Assembly (NCBI RefSeq): GCF_036569345.1
Contig: NZ_DATCQT010000070.1
Span: forward strand, 36,039 to 100,038
Source of the DNA: Clostridium_AD sp036569345
Lineage (GTDB): Bacteria; Bacillota; Clostridia; Clostridiales; Clostridiaceae
Direction: 5' to 3'
DNA length: 64,000 nucleotides
This document shows positions 1 to 8,000 of this stretch, in pieces (the first letter of the stretch is position 1; every line of letters begins with the position of its first letter). A program made the translations under genes and the position numbers. The notes below the pieces were generated by a model. The model was not told where the DNA came from and did no database searches. It saw only the letters and a program-made list of their open reading frames with translations.

Positions 1-2
1 AT

Positions 3-542
3 ATTCCTTTTATAGGAGATATATTTTTTAAACATGATGTGTTTGTATATTTGGGATATATTATGACTTTGCTTTTATTTATATATTTATATAAAACTGC
101 CAAGGGATTAAACACCATGGCAGTTGGTGAAAATCCTGCAGCTGCTGATGCAGCTAGTATAAATGTTACTTTATATAAATACGTAAATACATTAATAGGA
201 GGAGCACTTTGTGGTCTTGGAGGAGCATACTTGTCTCTTGTTTATGTACCAGTATGGCAAGAAAATGTAACAGCCGGAAAAGGATGGATTGCAGTTGCAT
301 TAGTAATTTTCGCAACTTGGAGACCTCAAAGGGCGATTATAGGCGCATATCTATTTGGAGGCCTGGATATATTAGGATTTAGACTTCAGGGAATACCTAA
401 TTTTGCGATATCTCAATACCTAATTGATTTGTTACCATATGTAGCTACAATAGTTATTTTAGTTGTTGTATCAATGAAAAAATCAAGTAAAAATTCACCG
501 CCAGCAGGACTATCAATTCCTTATTTTAGAGAAGAGCGATAA
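3..542 (+). CDS. ABC transporter permease, nucleoside/simple-sugar type (5' end outside window)
   Basis: The reading frame is open to the first base of the window, so the N-terminal part is missing; GTG at 39 is only an internal codon. The visible ~179 residues are hydrophobic, with transmembrane stretches around YLGYIMTLLLFIYLY, the TLIGGALCGLGGAYLSL segment and a C-terminal segment ending in a charged tail. The stretch KTAKGLNTMAVGENPAAADAA followed by a Gly-rich helix is typical of the second permease of BMP-linked nucleoside/simple-sugar ABC importers (the YufQ/NupQ type). It would form the membrane channel together with a partner permease and ATPase that should lie just upstream. The family is secure; the substrate is inference. 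Confidence 0.8.
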   Translation: MPFIGDIFFKHDVFVYLGYIMTLLLFIYLYKTAKGLNTMAVGENPAAADAASINVTLYKYVNTLIGGALCGLGGAYLSLVYVPVWQENVTAGKGWIAVALVIFATWRPQRAIIGAYLFGGLDILGFRLQGIPNFAISQYLIDLLPYVATIVILVVVSMKKSSKNSPPAGLSIPYFREER

Positions 543-555
543 CAAACGAATCTAT

Positions 556-611
556 TGGGGACGGTTAACAACTAATTGACTAATGAATGGATTAGTTATT
601 ACCCGTCCCCG
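556..611. repeat. Inverted pair of GGGACGGTTAAC elements (REP-like)
   Basis: A plus-orientation copy (GGGGACGGTTAACAACTAAT from 557) is followed by a minus-orientation copy ending ACCCGTCCCC at 611, so the pair can fold into one long imperfect hairpin between the permease stop and cbiG. This is the only tight head-to-head pair in the window; it resembles a bacterial interspersed mosaic element. Confidence 0.8.
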
Positions 612-630
612 ACTTATTTTCATGTTCAGT

Positions 631-659
631 TTGTGTTTTGCGCATAATTATAGTATGAT
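631..659 (+). promoter_or_regulatory. Candidate sigma-A promoter of cbiG
   Basis: TTGTGT (631-636) and TATGAT (654-659) are separated by 17 bp and lie 22 bp before the preferred cbiG start at 682. Read by eye only; no transcript evidence. Confidence 0.45.
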
Positions 660-681
660 GTATAGTGGGAATGGTGACAAA

Positions 682-1671
682 ATGAAATATGCAGTTGTTA
701 CATTTACAGATAAAGGGGACCAAATAGCTCAAATAATAGCTTCAAAATTTAATATTGATTTATATTCAAAGAAACAGCAAATTGATTTTGATTTTAAAGA
801 AGTTAGTAAAAATATAATGGAAGCTTATAAAGGTATAATTTTTATAAGTTCTACAGGTATTGCGATTAGAGCTATTGCACCATACATAAAAAGCAAGGAC
901 ACAGATCCTGCAGTGTTAGTTATAGATAATTCATGTAAATATGTTATAAGTCTTTTAAGCGGTCACCTAGGTGGTGCTAATGAGCTTACATTAGAGGTTA
1001 GCACACTTCTCGGAGCTTTACCTATAATAACTACGGCTACAGACAATTTAGGTATTTCTGCTCCAGATATGATAGCAAAAGATAATGGACTTATAATAGA
1101 AGATTTACAAAAGGCAAAACAAATAGCTGCGCTTTTAGTAGAAGGAAGAAAAATAGGTTTTTTTGATGAAAAAGGAATAATTCAAACACCTGCTGGATAT
1201 AGTAGTAATTTAGAGGATATTAGTGGATTATTATGTATTTGCAGATTAGAGAGTATTAATATTCAAAATTATGACCATGCAATACCAACTCTTAAGTTAA
1301 TAAGAAAAAATATAGTACTTGGAATAGGATGCAGGAAAGATTTTTCATCTGAGAAAATGCAGCTAACGGTACTTAATAAACTTAAAGAGTATAATATAGA
1401 TATTAGGGCAATAAAGTCTATAGCAACAGTTACAGTTAAAAAAGATGAGGTTGCAATAAAATCATTAGCCAATTATTTTAAATGTCAGCTTAATATATTT
1501 ACTTTAGAAGATATAAGGAAAATACAATATAAGTTCTGTGGTAGTGATTTTGTAGAGAAAACTATTGGAGTTAGAGCTGTTTGTGAACCTTGTGTGGAAC
1601 TTAGTGGTGCAAGGATTATAAAAAATAAAATGAAATTAGATGGTATGACTTTATGTATAGGGGAAGTATGA
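682..1671 (+). CDS. cbiG: Cobalt-precorrin-5A hydrolase CbiG
   Basis: CbiG opens the delta-lactone of cobalt-precorrin-5A, releasing the C20 fragment as acetaldehyde in anaerobic cobalamin synthesis; cytoplasmic. The 329-aa product starts MKYAVVTFTDKGDQIA, has the N-terminal region with FISSTGIAIRAIAPYI and LLSGHLGGANELT, then a linker, and a C-terminal domain beginning LGIGCRKDFSSEKM. All are CbiG hallmarks and the length fits the family (about 330-350 aa). ATG 682 was chosen because the open frame upstream runs through the repeat hairpin and promoter and because family members begin at this sequence; the ribosome binding site is weak. The gene stands 5 kb apart from the main cobalamin cluster, with its own candidate promoter. 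Confidence 0.9.
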   Translation: MKYAVVTFTDKGDQIAQIIASKFNIDLYSKKQQIDFDFKEVSKNIMEAYKGIIFISSTGIAIRAIAPYIKSKDTDPAVLVIDNSCKYVISLLSGHLGGANELTLEVSTLLGALPIITTATDNLGISAPDMIAKDNGLIIEDLQKAKQIAALLVEGRKIGFFDEKGIIQTPAGYSSNLEDISGLLCICRLESINIQNYDHAIPTLKLIRKNIVLGIGCRKDFSSEKMQLTVLNKLKEYNIDIRAIKSIATVTVKKDEVAIKSLANYFKCQLNIFTLEDIRKIQYKFCGSDFVEKTIGVRAVCEPCVELSGARIIKNKMKLDGMTLCIGEV

Positions 1672-1830
1672 TATAATAGAGAAGGTATTTTCAAAGAAAT
1701 AAGTATATTAACAAGTGTATTTAACAAATAAGAAGGATTTCAATGAATATTTATAGAATGCATTAAAGTAGACTATAAAAATTTAAGAATAGAATTAATA
1801 ATAATTACGTAATAAGAGGAGTGTATTTAT

Positions 1831-3081
1831 ATGACAACAGATAATAAAGAAGAAATAATGAAAGATATTACAACAGATGTTGCAGAAGAAGTGACTATGA
1901 AAGAAGTGACAACAGATGCAGCAGAAGAAGTTACAATGAAAGACGTTATGGCTGATGAAACAGCAGTACATATTAACAGTGGAGATATCGTACTTGGAAC
2001 TGTACTTTCTGTAACTGAAGAAGAAGTAACAGTTAACATAGGATATATGGCTGATGGCGTTATATCAAAAGAAGAAATATCAAATGAAAAAAATGTTAAT
2101 CCTGTAGATATCGTAAAGGTTGGAGACGAAATTTCTGTATACATTATGAAAATTAATAATGGAGAAGGAAATGTTCTTTTATCTAAAAAGAGAGCAGATA
2201 GTCTTAAAGTATGGGATAAATTCCAAGAAATTTTAGATGCAAACAAGACTTTAGAAGTAACAGTTAGTGACATAGTAAAAGGTGGAGCTACAGCCTACAT
2301 TGAAGGAATTAGAGCATTTATACCTGCATCACAAATGTCAAACTCTTATATAGAAAATCTAGAAGACTTTAAAGGTAAAACTTTAGAAGTTAAAATAATA
2401 GAGCTTGATAAAGAAAACAAAAATATAGTTCTATCTAGAAGAGTTATAGAAAAAGCAGAAAATGAAGTTAAAAGAGATATAATTTGGAATGAACTTAAAA
2501 AAGGTGAAAAGAGAAAAGGTGTCGTTACAAGATTAGCTAAATTTGGTGCTTTTGTAGATTTAGGTGGCATTGATGGTCTTATTCACGTTTCACAATTATC
2601 ATGGAAAAGAGTTCAAGATCCATCAGAGGTAGTATCAGTTGGAGAAGAAGTAGAAGTTAAAGTTTTAGATTTTGATAAGGAAAAGGGAAGAATATCTCTT
2701 GGACTTAAAAACGAAGAAGAAAGTCCTTGGAGTACTATAACTACAAATTACAAATCAGGTTCTATAGTTGAGGGAACAGTAGTAAAATTGATGGATTTCG
2801 GTGCTTTTGTACAACTTGAATCAGGAATAGAAGGACTAGTTCATTTATCAGAAATATCAGAAGAACGTATTGCAAAGGTTTCTGACGTATTAAAAGTTGG
2901 TCAAGTTGTAAAAGTTAAAATAGGAGAAATAAACGAAAAAGATAGAAGAATAAGCCTAAGTATTAAAGAAGCAGCAAGAGGCAATGAAGACTTTTCTGAT
3001 TATAAGCAAGAAGAACAAGGTGGAATAACTTTAGGCGATTTATTAGGAGACAAACTTAAAAACTTTAAATTTGAAAAATAA
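1831..3081 (+). CDS. rpsA: S1 RNA-binding domain protein (ribosomal protein S1 homologue)
   Basis: Four S1 domains follow one another at about residues 50-118, 135-203, 221-290 and 306-376; the last two are the most canonical (GVVTRLAKFGAFVDLGGIDG; EGTVVKLMDFGAFVQLESG). Residues 1-48 are an acidic tail containing an imperfect tandem repeat (TDVAEEVTMKEV then TDAAEEVTMKDV). At 416 aa it matches the short, four-domain S1 of Firmicutes rather than the six-domain enterobacterial S1. It likely binds mRNA at the ribosome or acts in RNA stability. RBS AAGAGGAG is well placed before ATG 1831 and a strong terminator follows. The gene symbol rests on homology; a true ribosomal role in this group is debated. 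Confidence 0.85.
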   Translation: MTTDNKEEIMKDITTDVAEEVTMKEVTTDAAEEVTMKDVMADETAVHINSGDIVLGTVLSVTEEEVTVNIGYMADGVISKEEISNEKNVNPVDIVKVGDEISVYIMKINNGEGNVLLSKKRADSLKVWDKFQEILDANKTLEVTVSDIVKGGATAYIEGIRAFIPASQMSNSYIENLEDFKGKTLEVKIIELDKENKNIVLSRRVIEKAENEVKRDIIWNELKKGEKRKGVVTRLAKFGAFVDLGGIDGLIHVSQLSWKRVQDPSEVVSVGEEVEVKVLDFDKEKGRISLGLKNEEESPWSTITTNYKSGSIVEGTVVKLMDFGAFVQLESGIEGLVHLSEISEERIAKVSDVLKVGQVVKVKIGEINEKDRRISLSIKEAARGNEDFSDYKQEEQGGITLGDLLGDKLKNFKFEK

Positions 3082-3111
3082 TTTAAAATCTTAATAAAAT
3101 CATAATAAAAT

Positions 3112-3158
3112 CTACGAGGCAAAACGACTACTAGTTGTTTTGCCTCGTAGTAATTTTA
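3112..3158 (+). terminator. Intrinsic terminator after the S1 gene
   Basis: The 14-bp perfect stem CTACGAGGCAAAAC / GTTTTGCCTCGTAG (3112-3125, 3137-3150) is followed by TAATTTTAT. It lies 31 bp after the S1 stop codon. Confidence 0.85.
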
Positions 3159-3188
3159 TAGTAATTAAGGGAGGCTAGGAGATTGCTA

Positions 3189-3545
3189 ATGTGTGAAATC
3201 TGTGGAAAGCCTGCAGATAAACATCATATAGTTTATAAAAGCCAAGGTGGTATTGAATTTCCACTTAACTTTAGATATCTATGTTCCCAGCATCATAGAG
3301 GAGAAATGGGACCTCATAAAAACAGAGGATTAGATTTAGAATATAAGCTCAATATGCAAAAGCAACTCCAAGAACTCTTAATAAAGGAATTTTATAATCC
3401 TTTGGAATTAGAACTTTTACTTAATATAAATAAGGGCATGATAAAAAGGCTTTTTAAGACTTGCAAGCTATATGCTTGTGGCTATAGAAAAGCAGATATT
3501 GTTTTTAGACTTATGGGACTAAAAAAATATGATGAAATGGTATAG
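3189..3545 (+). CDS. HNH endonuclease-like zinc-binding protein
   Basis: 118-aa product. The N-terminal half has the zinc-binding HNH pattern: CEIC at residues 2-5, HHIVYKSQGG with the paired histidines at 12-13, an asparagine in LNFRYLC and then CSQHH. The C-terminal half is helical (LEYKLNMQKQLQELL...) and of unknown role. Stand-alone HNH proteins of this size are common in Firmicutes and their targets are mostly unknown. ATG 3189 is preferred over TTG 3183 because AGGAG (3177-3181) is seven bases upstream of the ATG and too close to the TTG. Flanked by its own terminators, so probably monocistronic. DNA cleavage is inferred from the motif only. Confidence 0.75.
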   Translation: MCEICGKPADKHHIVYKSQGGIEFPLNFRYLCSQHHRGEMGPHKNRGLDLEYKLNMQKQLQELLIKEFYNPLELELLLNINKGMIKRLFKTCKLYACGYRKADIVFRLMGLKKYDEMV

Positions 3546-3561
3546 GCTTTTAAAAAAATAT

Positions 3562-3602
3562 AAACTATGAAAGGTAGCTTAAATGCCTTTCATAGTTTTA
3601 TT
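3562..3602. terminator. Bidirectional intrinsic terminator
   Basis: The stem AAACTATGAAAGG / CCTTTCATAGTTT is followed by TTATTTATTT on the plus strand and by TATATTTTTTT on the minus strand. It can therefore serve both the HNH gene and the convergent nitroreductase gene. Confidence 0.85.
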
Positions 3603-3632
3603 TATTTTGAAGATTTATATTTATTTACTGAT

Positions 3633-4427
3633 TTATCTTTTATTTAAGATAACACTTATAATATAAAGAGAACTTCCTAATTCACTATGAGGAGTTTGCT
3701 TTAGATCAACATTATAACCAAGTTCAATTGCTGAATTATATAAATGATTAAGGCCTATGCCCATATCTATGTGATTAGTGTCTTTGAGCATAATTTTAGT
3801 TAAGAGATTTTTATTCTCTAGATAAAAGTCAAATTTATTATCGCTGATTAATAATCTCCAAGGCTGAGAATTAATTGCAGAGGGAGCATCAATAAGAGCT
3901 TGTATTATAGTTTCATATTGCTTTTCAATAAGCCCAGTTACTACTTTGCTTTTATCTAATCTTTTCCTAGTCTTCACTGGTTTAATCTCTATAGTTGGGT
4001 ATCCAAAGGCTACTAAAATTATAAAAGTCTGTTTATCTTTAATCTTAAATAGTTTTTTAAACATTCCCGCTTTAATTGTACTACCTAACCAACAAGTTCC
4101 AATTCCAAGTTCTGTTAACTTAAGAACTATTTCCTCACCAATGAAACCTATATTTTCTAAATGGCCCTCTGCTATCTCGGAAGTAAAGGCTATATAATGT
4201 GGGGCTTTAACTTTTGTATATTTACCTATAATACCCTTAAAAGTAGATGTGATTTTTTCACCGTCTTCTATTAATACTACATCCATAGGTATCTTGTCAA
4301 ACAGTGGTTTAGCCTCATTTATAATAGTTTTAATTTTTTCGAAATGCTCCGCAGACACTTTTGTATCTTTATAATTTCTTATAGATTTCCTTGAATTTAT
4401 AGCTAACATCATAATAAAGTCCTCCAT
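3633..4427 (-). CDS. Nitroreductase-family protein (TM1586-like)
   Basis: 264 aa with two half-domains. The first opens with AINSRKSIRNYKD, the nitroreductase FMN-phosphate-contacting Arg-Ser-x-Arg pattern; the second contains LIDAPSAINSQPWRLLI, the motif that contacts FMN in the second half. GIGTCWLGSTI is also typical. The arrangement matches the putative TM nitroreductase family, which likely binds FMN and reduces an unidentified substrate with NAD(P)H. It lies 74 bp downstream of znuB on the same strand with no terminator seen between, so read-through from the metal transporter operon is possible. Electron donor and substrate cannot be read from sequence. Confidence 0.8.
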   Translation of the reverse strand: MEDFIMMLAINSRKSIRNYKDTKVSAEHFEKIKTIINEAKPLFDKIPMDVVLIEDGEKITSTFKGIIGKYTKVKAPHYIAFTSEIAEGHLENIGFIGEEIVLKLTELGIGTCWLGSTIKAGMFKKLFKIKDKQTFIILVAFGYPTIEIKPVKTRKRLDKSKVVTGLIEKQYETIIQALIDAPSAINSQPWRLLISDNKFDFYLENKNLLTKIMLKDTNHIDMGIGLNHLYNSAIELGYNVDLKQTPHSELGSSLYIISVILNKR

Positions 4428-4501
4428 TTTAATTAAATTTATAAAATATCATTTGATAATTCAGTATACCAGAATAATTGTAATAACATTTCAGATAATA
4501 A

Positions 4502-5299
4502 TTAAATCTTAGACAATATTTTTTTCATTCCAATTACAATTACTAAGACAAAAACAGAAGTTAGAGCTATACTTCCTCCTGGAGCACAGTTTATGTAATA
4601 AGATATAACAAGTCCTAAAATTATGTCAATAAAGCCGAACATTATAGAATAAATTAGAGTATGCTTAAAACCTTTATTTAGCTGAAGGGCTGTTGCTACA
4701 GGCAAGGCTATCATTGAGGACATAACAAGTATTCCAAGTATTCTAAGAGATACTGAAATAGTAGCACCCACAAGTAGAGCAAAAATATAGTTGATTATTT
4801 TGACTTTAACGCCAGAAACCTTAGCGCCTTCTTCATCGAAAGTAATATATAATAATTGATTATATAAAGAAAATAAAGTTATTATAGAAATAATACTAAG
4901 TACAACCATTATGTATAAATCTGTTTTTGTAACAGTTAATATGCTCCCAAATAGAAATGAATTAACATTTGCTCCTGCTTGACCTGTACTTACTAAAGTT
5001 ATTCCAATACCTACACTAAAGGTAAGTAAAATGGCCAAGATTAATTCTGCATATTTTTTATAATAATCTCTTAAAAATTCAATTGATAAACCACATAGAG
5101 ATGTAAAAATAAAAGCACAAAGTATAGGATTATAACCAAGAATTAAGCCGATAGCAACTCCGGCGAAGGAGGCATGGGCCATGGTATCTCCCATCATGGA
5201 ATATCTTTTGAGTACTAGGAAAACTCCTACAATTGGGAATAATATTGAAATTAAAATTGATGCTATTAAAGCATTTTGCATAAAACCATATTCAAACAT
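4502..5299 (-). CDS. znuB: Zinc/manganese-type ABC transporter permease (ZnuB family)
   Basis: A 265-aa polytopic membrane protein (about 8 hydrophobic segments) of the ABC-3 family: N-terminal LKRYSMMGDTMAHASFAGVAIG, the central DEEGAKVSGVKV loop that contacts the ATPase, and LGILVMSSMIALPVATA. It would form the inner-membrane channel for Zn2+ or Mn2+ uptake. It starts 9 bp after the end of the ATPase gene on the same strand. No substrate-binding lipoprotein is present in the window on either side, so that component must be encoded elsewhere. The metal (Zn versus Mn) is not resolved by sequence. Confidence 0.85.
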   Translation of the reverse strand: MFEYGFMQNALIASILISILFPIVGVFLVLKRYSMMGDTMAHASFAGVAIGLILGYNPILCAFIFTSLCGLSIEFLRDYYKKYAELILAILLTFSVGIGITLVSTGQAGANVNSFLFGSILTVTKTDLYIMVVLSIISIITLFSLYNQLLYITFDEEGAKVSGVKVKIINYIFALLVGATISVSLRILGILVMSSMIALPVATALQLNKGFKHTLIYSIMFGFIDIILGLVISYYINCAPGGSIALTSVFVLVIVIGMKKILSKI

Positions 5300-5308
5300 A
5301 AAAGAATA

Positions 5309-5968
5309 TTACCCCCTTTCCTCATTTAATTTTAATGTGTAATTATCAATAGTATAAAGAATTCCATTACCATTATTCATTTCAAAAATATGGGTTGAAT
5401 TGCTTAGTGCAGCTTCTAGATTATGTTCAACAGAGACAACAGTAATTTTTAAGTCTTCATTTAATTTTTTAATAATTCCATATATATCTTCCATACTTTG
5501 AATATCAATACCTGTAGAAGGCTCATCTAAAATTAATAACTCAGGGTTGCCAATCAAACTTCTAGAAATAAATATCTTTTGTTGTTGTCCTCCAGAAAGA
5601 TTTCCAATAAGCGTACGTGCATGATCTTCCATGCCTACAGCTTTTAGACTTTTTAAAATAAGACTTTTATCTTTAATTTTTAATACTTTTCTGTGGCAAT
5701 TTAACATCTCATAAACTGTTATAGGAAACTGAGCATTAAAATTTTCAACCTTTTGAGCTACATATGCAATCTTAGATGTAGATATAACAATTTCACCACT
5801 GGTAGGTTTTAATAAATTTAATATTAATTTAATTAAAGTACTCTTGGCACTACCGTTTTCACCTAAAATCGAAACATAACTTCCTTTTTCAATTTTAAGA
5901 TTAACATCGTCTAGTGCGTAAGGCCTTGAGTTTGTATATGTAAAACATAAATTTTTTATGTTAATCAT
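5309..5968 (-). CDS. znuC: Zinc/manganese-type ABC transporter ATP-binding protein (ZnuC family)
   Basis: 219-aa ABC ATPase. Walker A is GENGSAKST (about residues 36-44), the Q-loop lies in IAYVAQKVE, the signature is LSGGQQQKIFISR, Walker B is LLILDEPSTGID, and the H-loop histidine is in VVSVEHNLE. It powers the ABC-3 permease encoded immediately downstream. The start has the RBS GAGGAGG (minus strand, 5972-5978), and a 24-bp palindrome sits 20 bp upstream of the start codon, a good position for metal-responsive repression. Walker A has Ala where Gly is most common (GxxGxGKS/T), a tolerated variant in this family. The gene symbol is family-level. Confidence 0.88.
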   Translation of the reverse strand: MINIKNLCFTYTNSRPYALDDVNLKIEKGSYVSILGENGSAKSTLIKLILNLLKPTSGEIVISTSKIAYVAQKVENFNAQFPITVYEMLNCHRKVLKIKDKSLILKSLKAVGMEDHARTLIGNLSGGQQQKIFISRSLIGNPELLILDEPSTGIDIQSMEDIYGIIKKLNEDLKITVVSVEHNLEAALSNSTHIFEMNNGNGILYTIDNYTLKLNEERG

Positions 5969-6279
5969 GTAATCCTCCTCATTAATTGTAAGTTAATAAC
6001 TATTAACTTACACAAAACTAAGTAATAAAATATCCAATAATAAGTTGCTGCGAATAATTACAGCAATAAACATTATACACCCAAATGCGAATAACTTGCA
6101 ACAACTCTCTCCATATTATTGACAAATAAAATATAAATATATCTCATAAAATTTATATATTTGGTAAAACTATATAAGCTGATACTTTATTTCATAACCT
6201 ATTTAATATTGCTAAAGTATTTAAGCAGTAAAAATGCATATTTTTATGCAATTAATATAGTAAGAAAGGTAGTGTTATT
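5969..6279. promoter_or_regulatory. Divergent regulatory region of znuCB and the DUF3892 gene
   Basis: The 311-bp gap contains the 24-bp palindrome described separately, an inverted pair TTGCTG-N10-CAGCAA (6045-6066), and two direct repeats TGCGAATAA (6049-6057 and 6086-6094). It also has a TTGACA at 6119-6124 without a convincing -10 partner at 17 bp. No gene was recognised in it. The layout suggests one or two operators controlling the metal transporter. Confidence 0.5.
5988..6011. promoter_or_regulatory. 24-bp palindromic operator candidate upstream of znuC
   Basis: GTAAGTTAATA-AC-TATTAACTTAC: perfect 11-bp arms around a 2-bp centre, immediately upstream of the znuC ribosome binding site. 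The half-site TTAATA/TATTAA recalls the TTAA-rich boxes of MarR-type zinc repressors (AdcR/ZitR), but the match to their published consensus is only partial, so the regulator is not assigned. Confidence 0.65.
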
Positions 6280-6522
6280 ATGGCTCATGTAATTAGCAGA
6301 GTAGCAAAGGACAATAAAGGAGAAATTACAGCCTACGAACTTGAAAATGGAGAAATAATTTCAAAAGATCAAGCTGTGTTACTTGCAAAACAAGGGAATA
6401 TAAGCGGAGTTTCTATTGGAACTTCAAAAAAAGGTGAAGATTTTTTAAGAAGTCTACCTGATGGAGATAAAGCAAATAACTTAGATAGTCTACCAGTTAT
6501 AGATGATAATGATATATATTAA
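6280..6522 (+). CDS. DUF3892 family protein
   Basis: 80-aa protein reading MAHVISRVAKDNKGEITAYE, then NGEIISKDQAVLLAKQG, and ending in RSLPDGDKANNLDSLP. This is the DUF3892 pattern, including the Leu-Arg-Ser-x-Pro-Asp-Gly then Asn-Asn-Leu-Asp-x-Leu-Pro ending. No catalytic motif is visible and the function is unknown. Preceded by GAAAGGTAG as ribosome binding site, and followed by an intrinsic terminator at 6544-6575, so it is probably expressed alone. Soluble and acidic at the C-terminus. Confidence 0.75.
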   Translation: MAHVISRVAKDNKGEITAYELENGEIISKDQAVLLAKQGNISGVSIGTSKKGEDFLRSLPDGDKANNLDSLPVIDDNDIY

Positions 6523-6543
6523 CTAAAAAGGTAATCACATTAA

Positions 6544-6575
6544 AACAGGGACATTAATTTGTTCCTGTTTTTTTG
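6544..6575 (+). terminator. Intrinsic terminator after the DUF3892 gene
   Basis: Stem AACAGGGAC / GTTCCTGTT with loop ATTAATTT, followed by TTTTTTG. It is 21 bp downstream of the stop codon. Confidence 0.8.
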
Positions 6576-6599
6576 TGTTAGCTGATGTTGGGGATTTAA

Positions 6600-6711
6600 T
6601 GGGGGACGGTTAACAACTAATGAGATAATGGGTTGGTAAGAGTGGGGACGGTTAACAACTAATAAACTAATGGACAACCAGGGGGGGACAGGTAAGAACT
6701 AATGAGCTAAA
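6600..6711 (+). repeat. Three tandem REP-like elements
   Basis: Copies start at about 6602 (GGGGACGGTTAACAACTAAT), 6643 (same core) and 6681 (GGGGGACAGGTAAGAACTAA, degenerate), all in the same orientation, about 40 bp apart. They occupy most of the gap (6523-6898) between the DUF3892 terminator and the cobT promoter; the rest holds no recognised gene. Confidence 0.8.
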
Positions 6712-6754
6712 CTAATAAAGTATCTTTGCCGTAAAATTAAGTTGAGAATTTTTG

Positions 6755-6783
6755 TTGAAAAAGAAATTTATTTGGAATACTAT
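6755..6783 (+). promoter_or_regulatory. Candidate sigma-A promoter of cobT operon
   Basis: TTGAAA (6755-6760), 17 bp, then TACTAT (6778-6783), about 115 bp before cobT. No B12 riboswitch was found in this leader, unlike the cbiK leader. Confidence 0.45.
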
Positions 6784-6898
6784 AAAGAGGTACATAATTA
6801 AATTTACATTATCGAAAATTATAAGATCCTTATGTTGTGATGATTTTTATTTCTCAATGAGGACGATTAATTAATTAGATAAACAGGGGGATAAACCA

Positions 6899-7981
6899 AT
6901 GACAATTCTTGAAAACACCATACATAACATAAAGCCACTAAATAAAGAAGCTATTAAAAAGGCATGGGATAGACTCGATAGTTTATCAAAACCTATAGGA
7001 AGTCTTGGTGAAATAGAAAATATTATAGCTAAGATGGCAGGAATTACTGGAGAGATACATAATAAAATTAATAAAAAGAATGTAGTTATAATGTGTGGAG
7101 ATAACGGAGTGGTGGATGAGGATGTGTCTAACTGCCCTAAAAGTGTAACTGCTACTGTTACTAATAATTTTACTAAAAAAATAACTGGCGTATATGTATT
7201 ATCTAAATTTGCTGGAAGTGATATTACAGTTGTAGATGTAGGTGTAGATGCTGATTTAAACAATCCTAAAGTTATAGATAGAAAAATTGCATACGGTACA
7301 ATGAACATGATGAAAGGGCCTGCAATGACTAGGGAGCAAACAATTAAAGCTATAGAAGTTGGAATTGAGATGATTGATGATTTAGTTATTAAGGGATATG
7401 ATTTATTTGGAACAGGAGAAATGGGTGTTGGAAATACTACAACAAGTGCGTCAATTTTAAGTGTTTTCTCTGGACTAGAAGTAGAAGATTCAGTAGGTAA
7501 AGGGTCTGGAATAACTGAGGAGCAATTTATTAATAAAAAAAGAGTAATTAAAAAATCTATCGAAGTAAATAATCCGGACAAAAATGATGTTATTGATGTA
7601 CTTTCAAAAGTTGGAGGATTCGATATTGCGGCATTGTGTGGTTGCTTTTTGTCAGCTGCTAAAAATAGAGTTCCTATTGTTATTGATGGTTTTATAGCAT
7701 CAGCTGCAGCGCTTTGTGCTTATAAATTAAATCCTTTAGTAATGGGGTATATATTTGCATCTCACTTATCTGCAGAACCGGGAGCTGCTTTTATAATGAA
7801 GGAAATAGGATTAAAACCTATGCTTAATTTAAATATGAGACTCGGTGAAGGATCAGGTTGCCCCCTTGCTTTTAATATAATTGAGGCGGCTTTGTTTACA
7901 ATGAATAATATGGGAACCTTTGAAGATGCAGCACTTGACAGAGAAAAATATATTGATATAAGGGAGATTACCGAGGGGTAA
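6899..7981 (+). CDS. cobT: Nicotinate-nucleotide--dimethylbenzimidazole phosphoribosyltransferase CobT
   Basis: CobT transfers phosphoribose from nicotinate mononucleotide to the lower-ligand base, giving alpha-ribazole phosphate for nucleotide-loop assembly. The 360-aa product has KPIGSLGEIE near the N-terminus, VVIMCGDNGVV, the GEMGVGNTTTSAS motif and the C-terminal RLGEGSGCPLAF. The catalytic glutamate of that last motif falls at residue 317, the same number as in the Salmonella enzyme. It is the first gene of cobT-cobC-cobU-cobS, which complete cobalamin from cobinamide. RBS AGGGGG precedes ATG 6899. Confidence 0.95.
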   Translation: MTILENTIHNIKPLNKEAIKKAWDRLDSLSKPIGSLGEIENIIAKMAGITGEIHNKINKKNVVIMCGDNGVVDEDVSNCPKSVTATVTNNFTKKITGVYVLSKFAGSDITVVDVGVDADLNNPKVIDRKIAYGTMNMMKGPAMTREQTIKAIEVGIEMIDDLVIKGYDLFGTGEMGVGNTTTSASILSVFSGLEVEDSVGKGSGITEEQFINKKRVIKKSIEVNNPDKNDVIDVLSKVGGFDIAALCGCFLSAAKNRVPIVIDGFIASAAALCAYKLNPLVMGYIFASHLSAEPGAAFIMKEIGLKPMLNLNMRLGEGSGCPLAFNIIEAALFTMNNMGTFEDAALDREKYIDIREITEG

Positions 7982-8000
7982 AATATAGGTGGTATAATTT

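Noticed and set aside
583..681. Longer start for cbiG at 583
   Set aside because: The extra 33 codons run through the REP-like hairpin and the candidate promoter and do not resemble CbiG; family proteins start at the Met encoded at 682.
1827..2273. Long minus-strand frame opposite the S1 gene
   Set aside because: Ser/Thr-rich translation is the complement of an A/G-rich coding sequence; no RBS, no recognisable domain.
3183..3188. TTG start for the HNH protein
   Set aside because: Only one base separates it from the AGGAG sequence; ATG 3189 has proper spacing.
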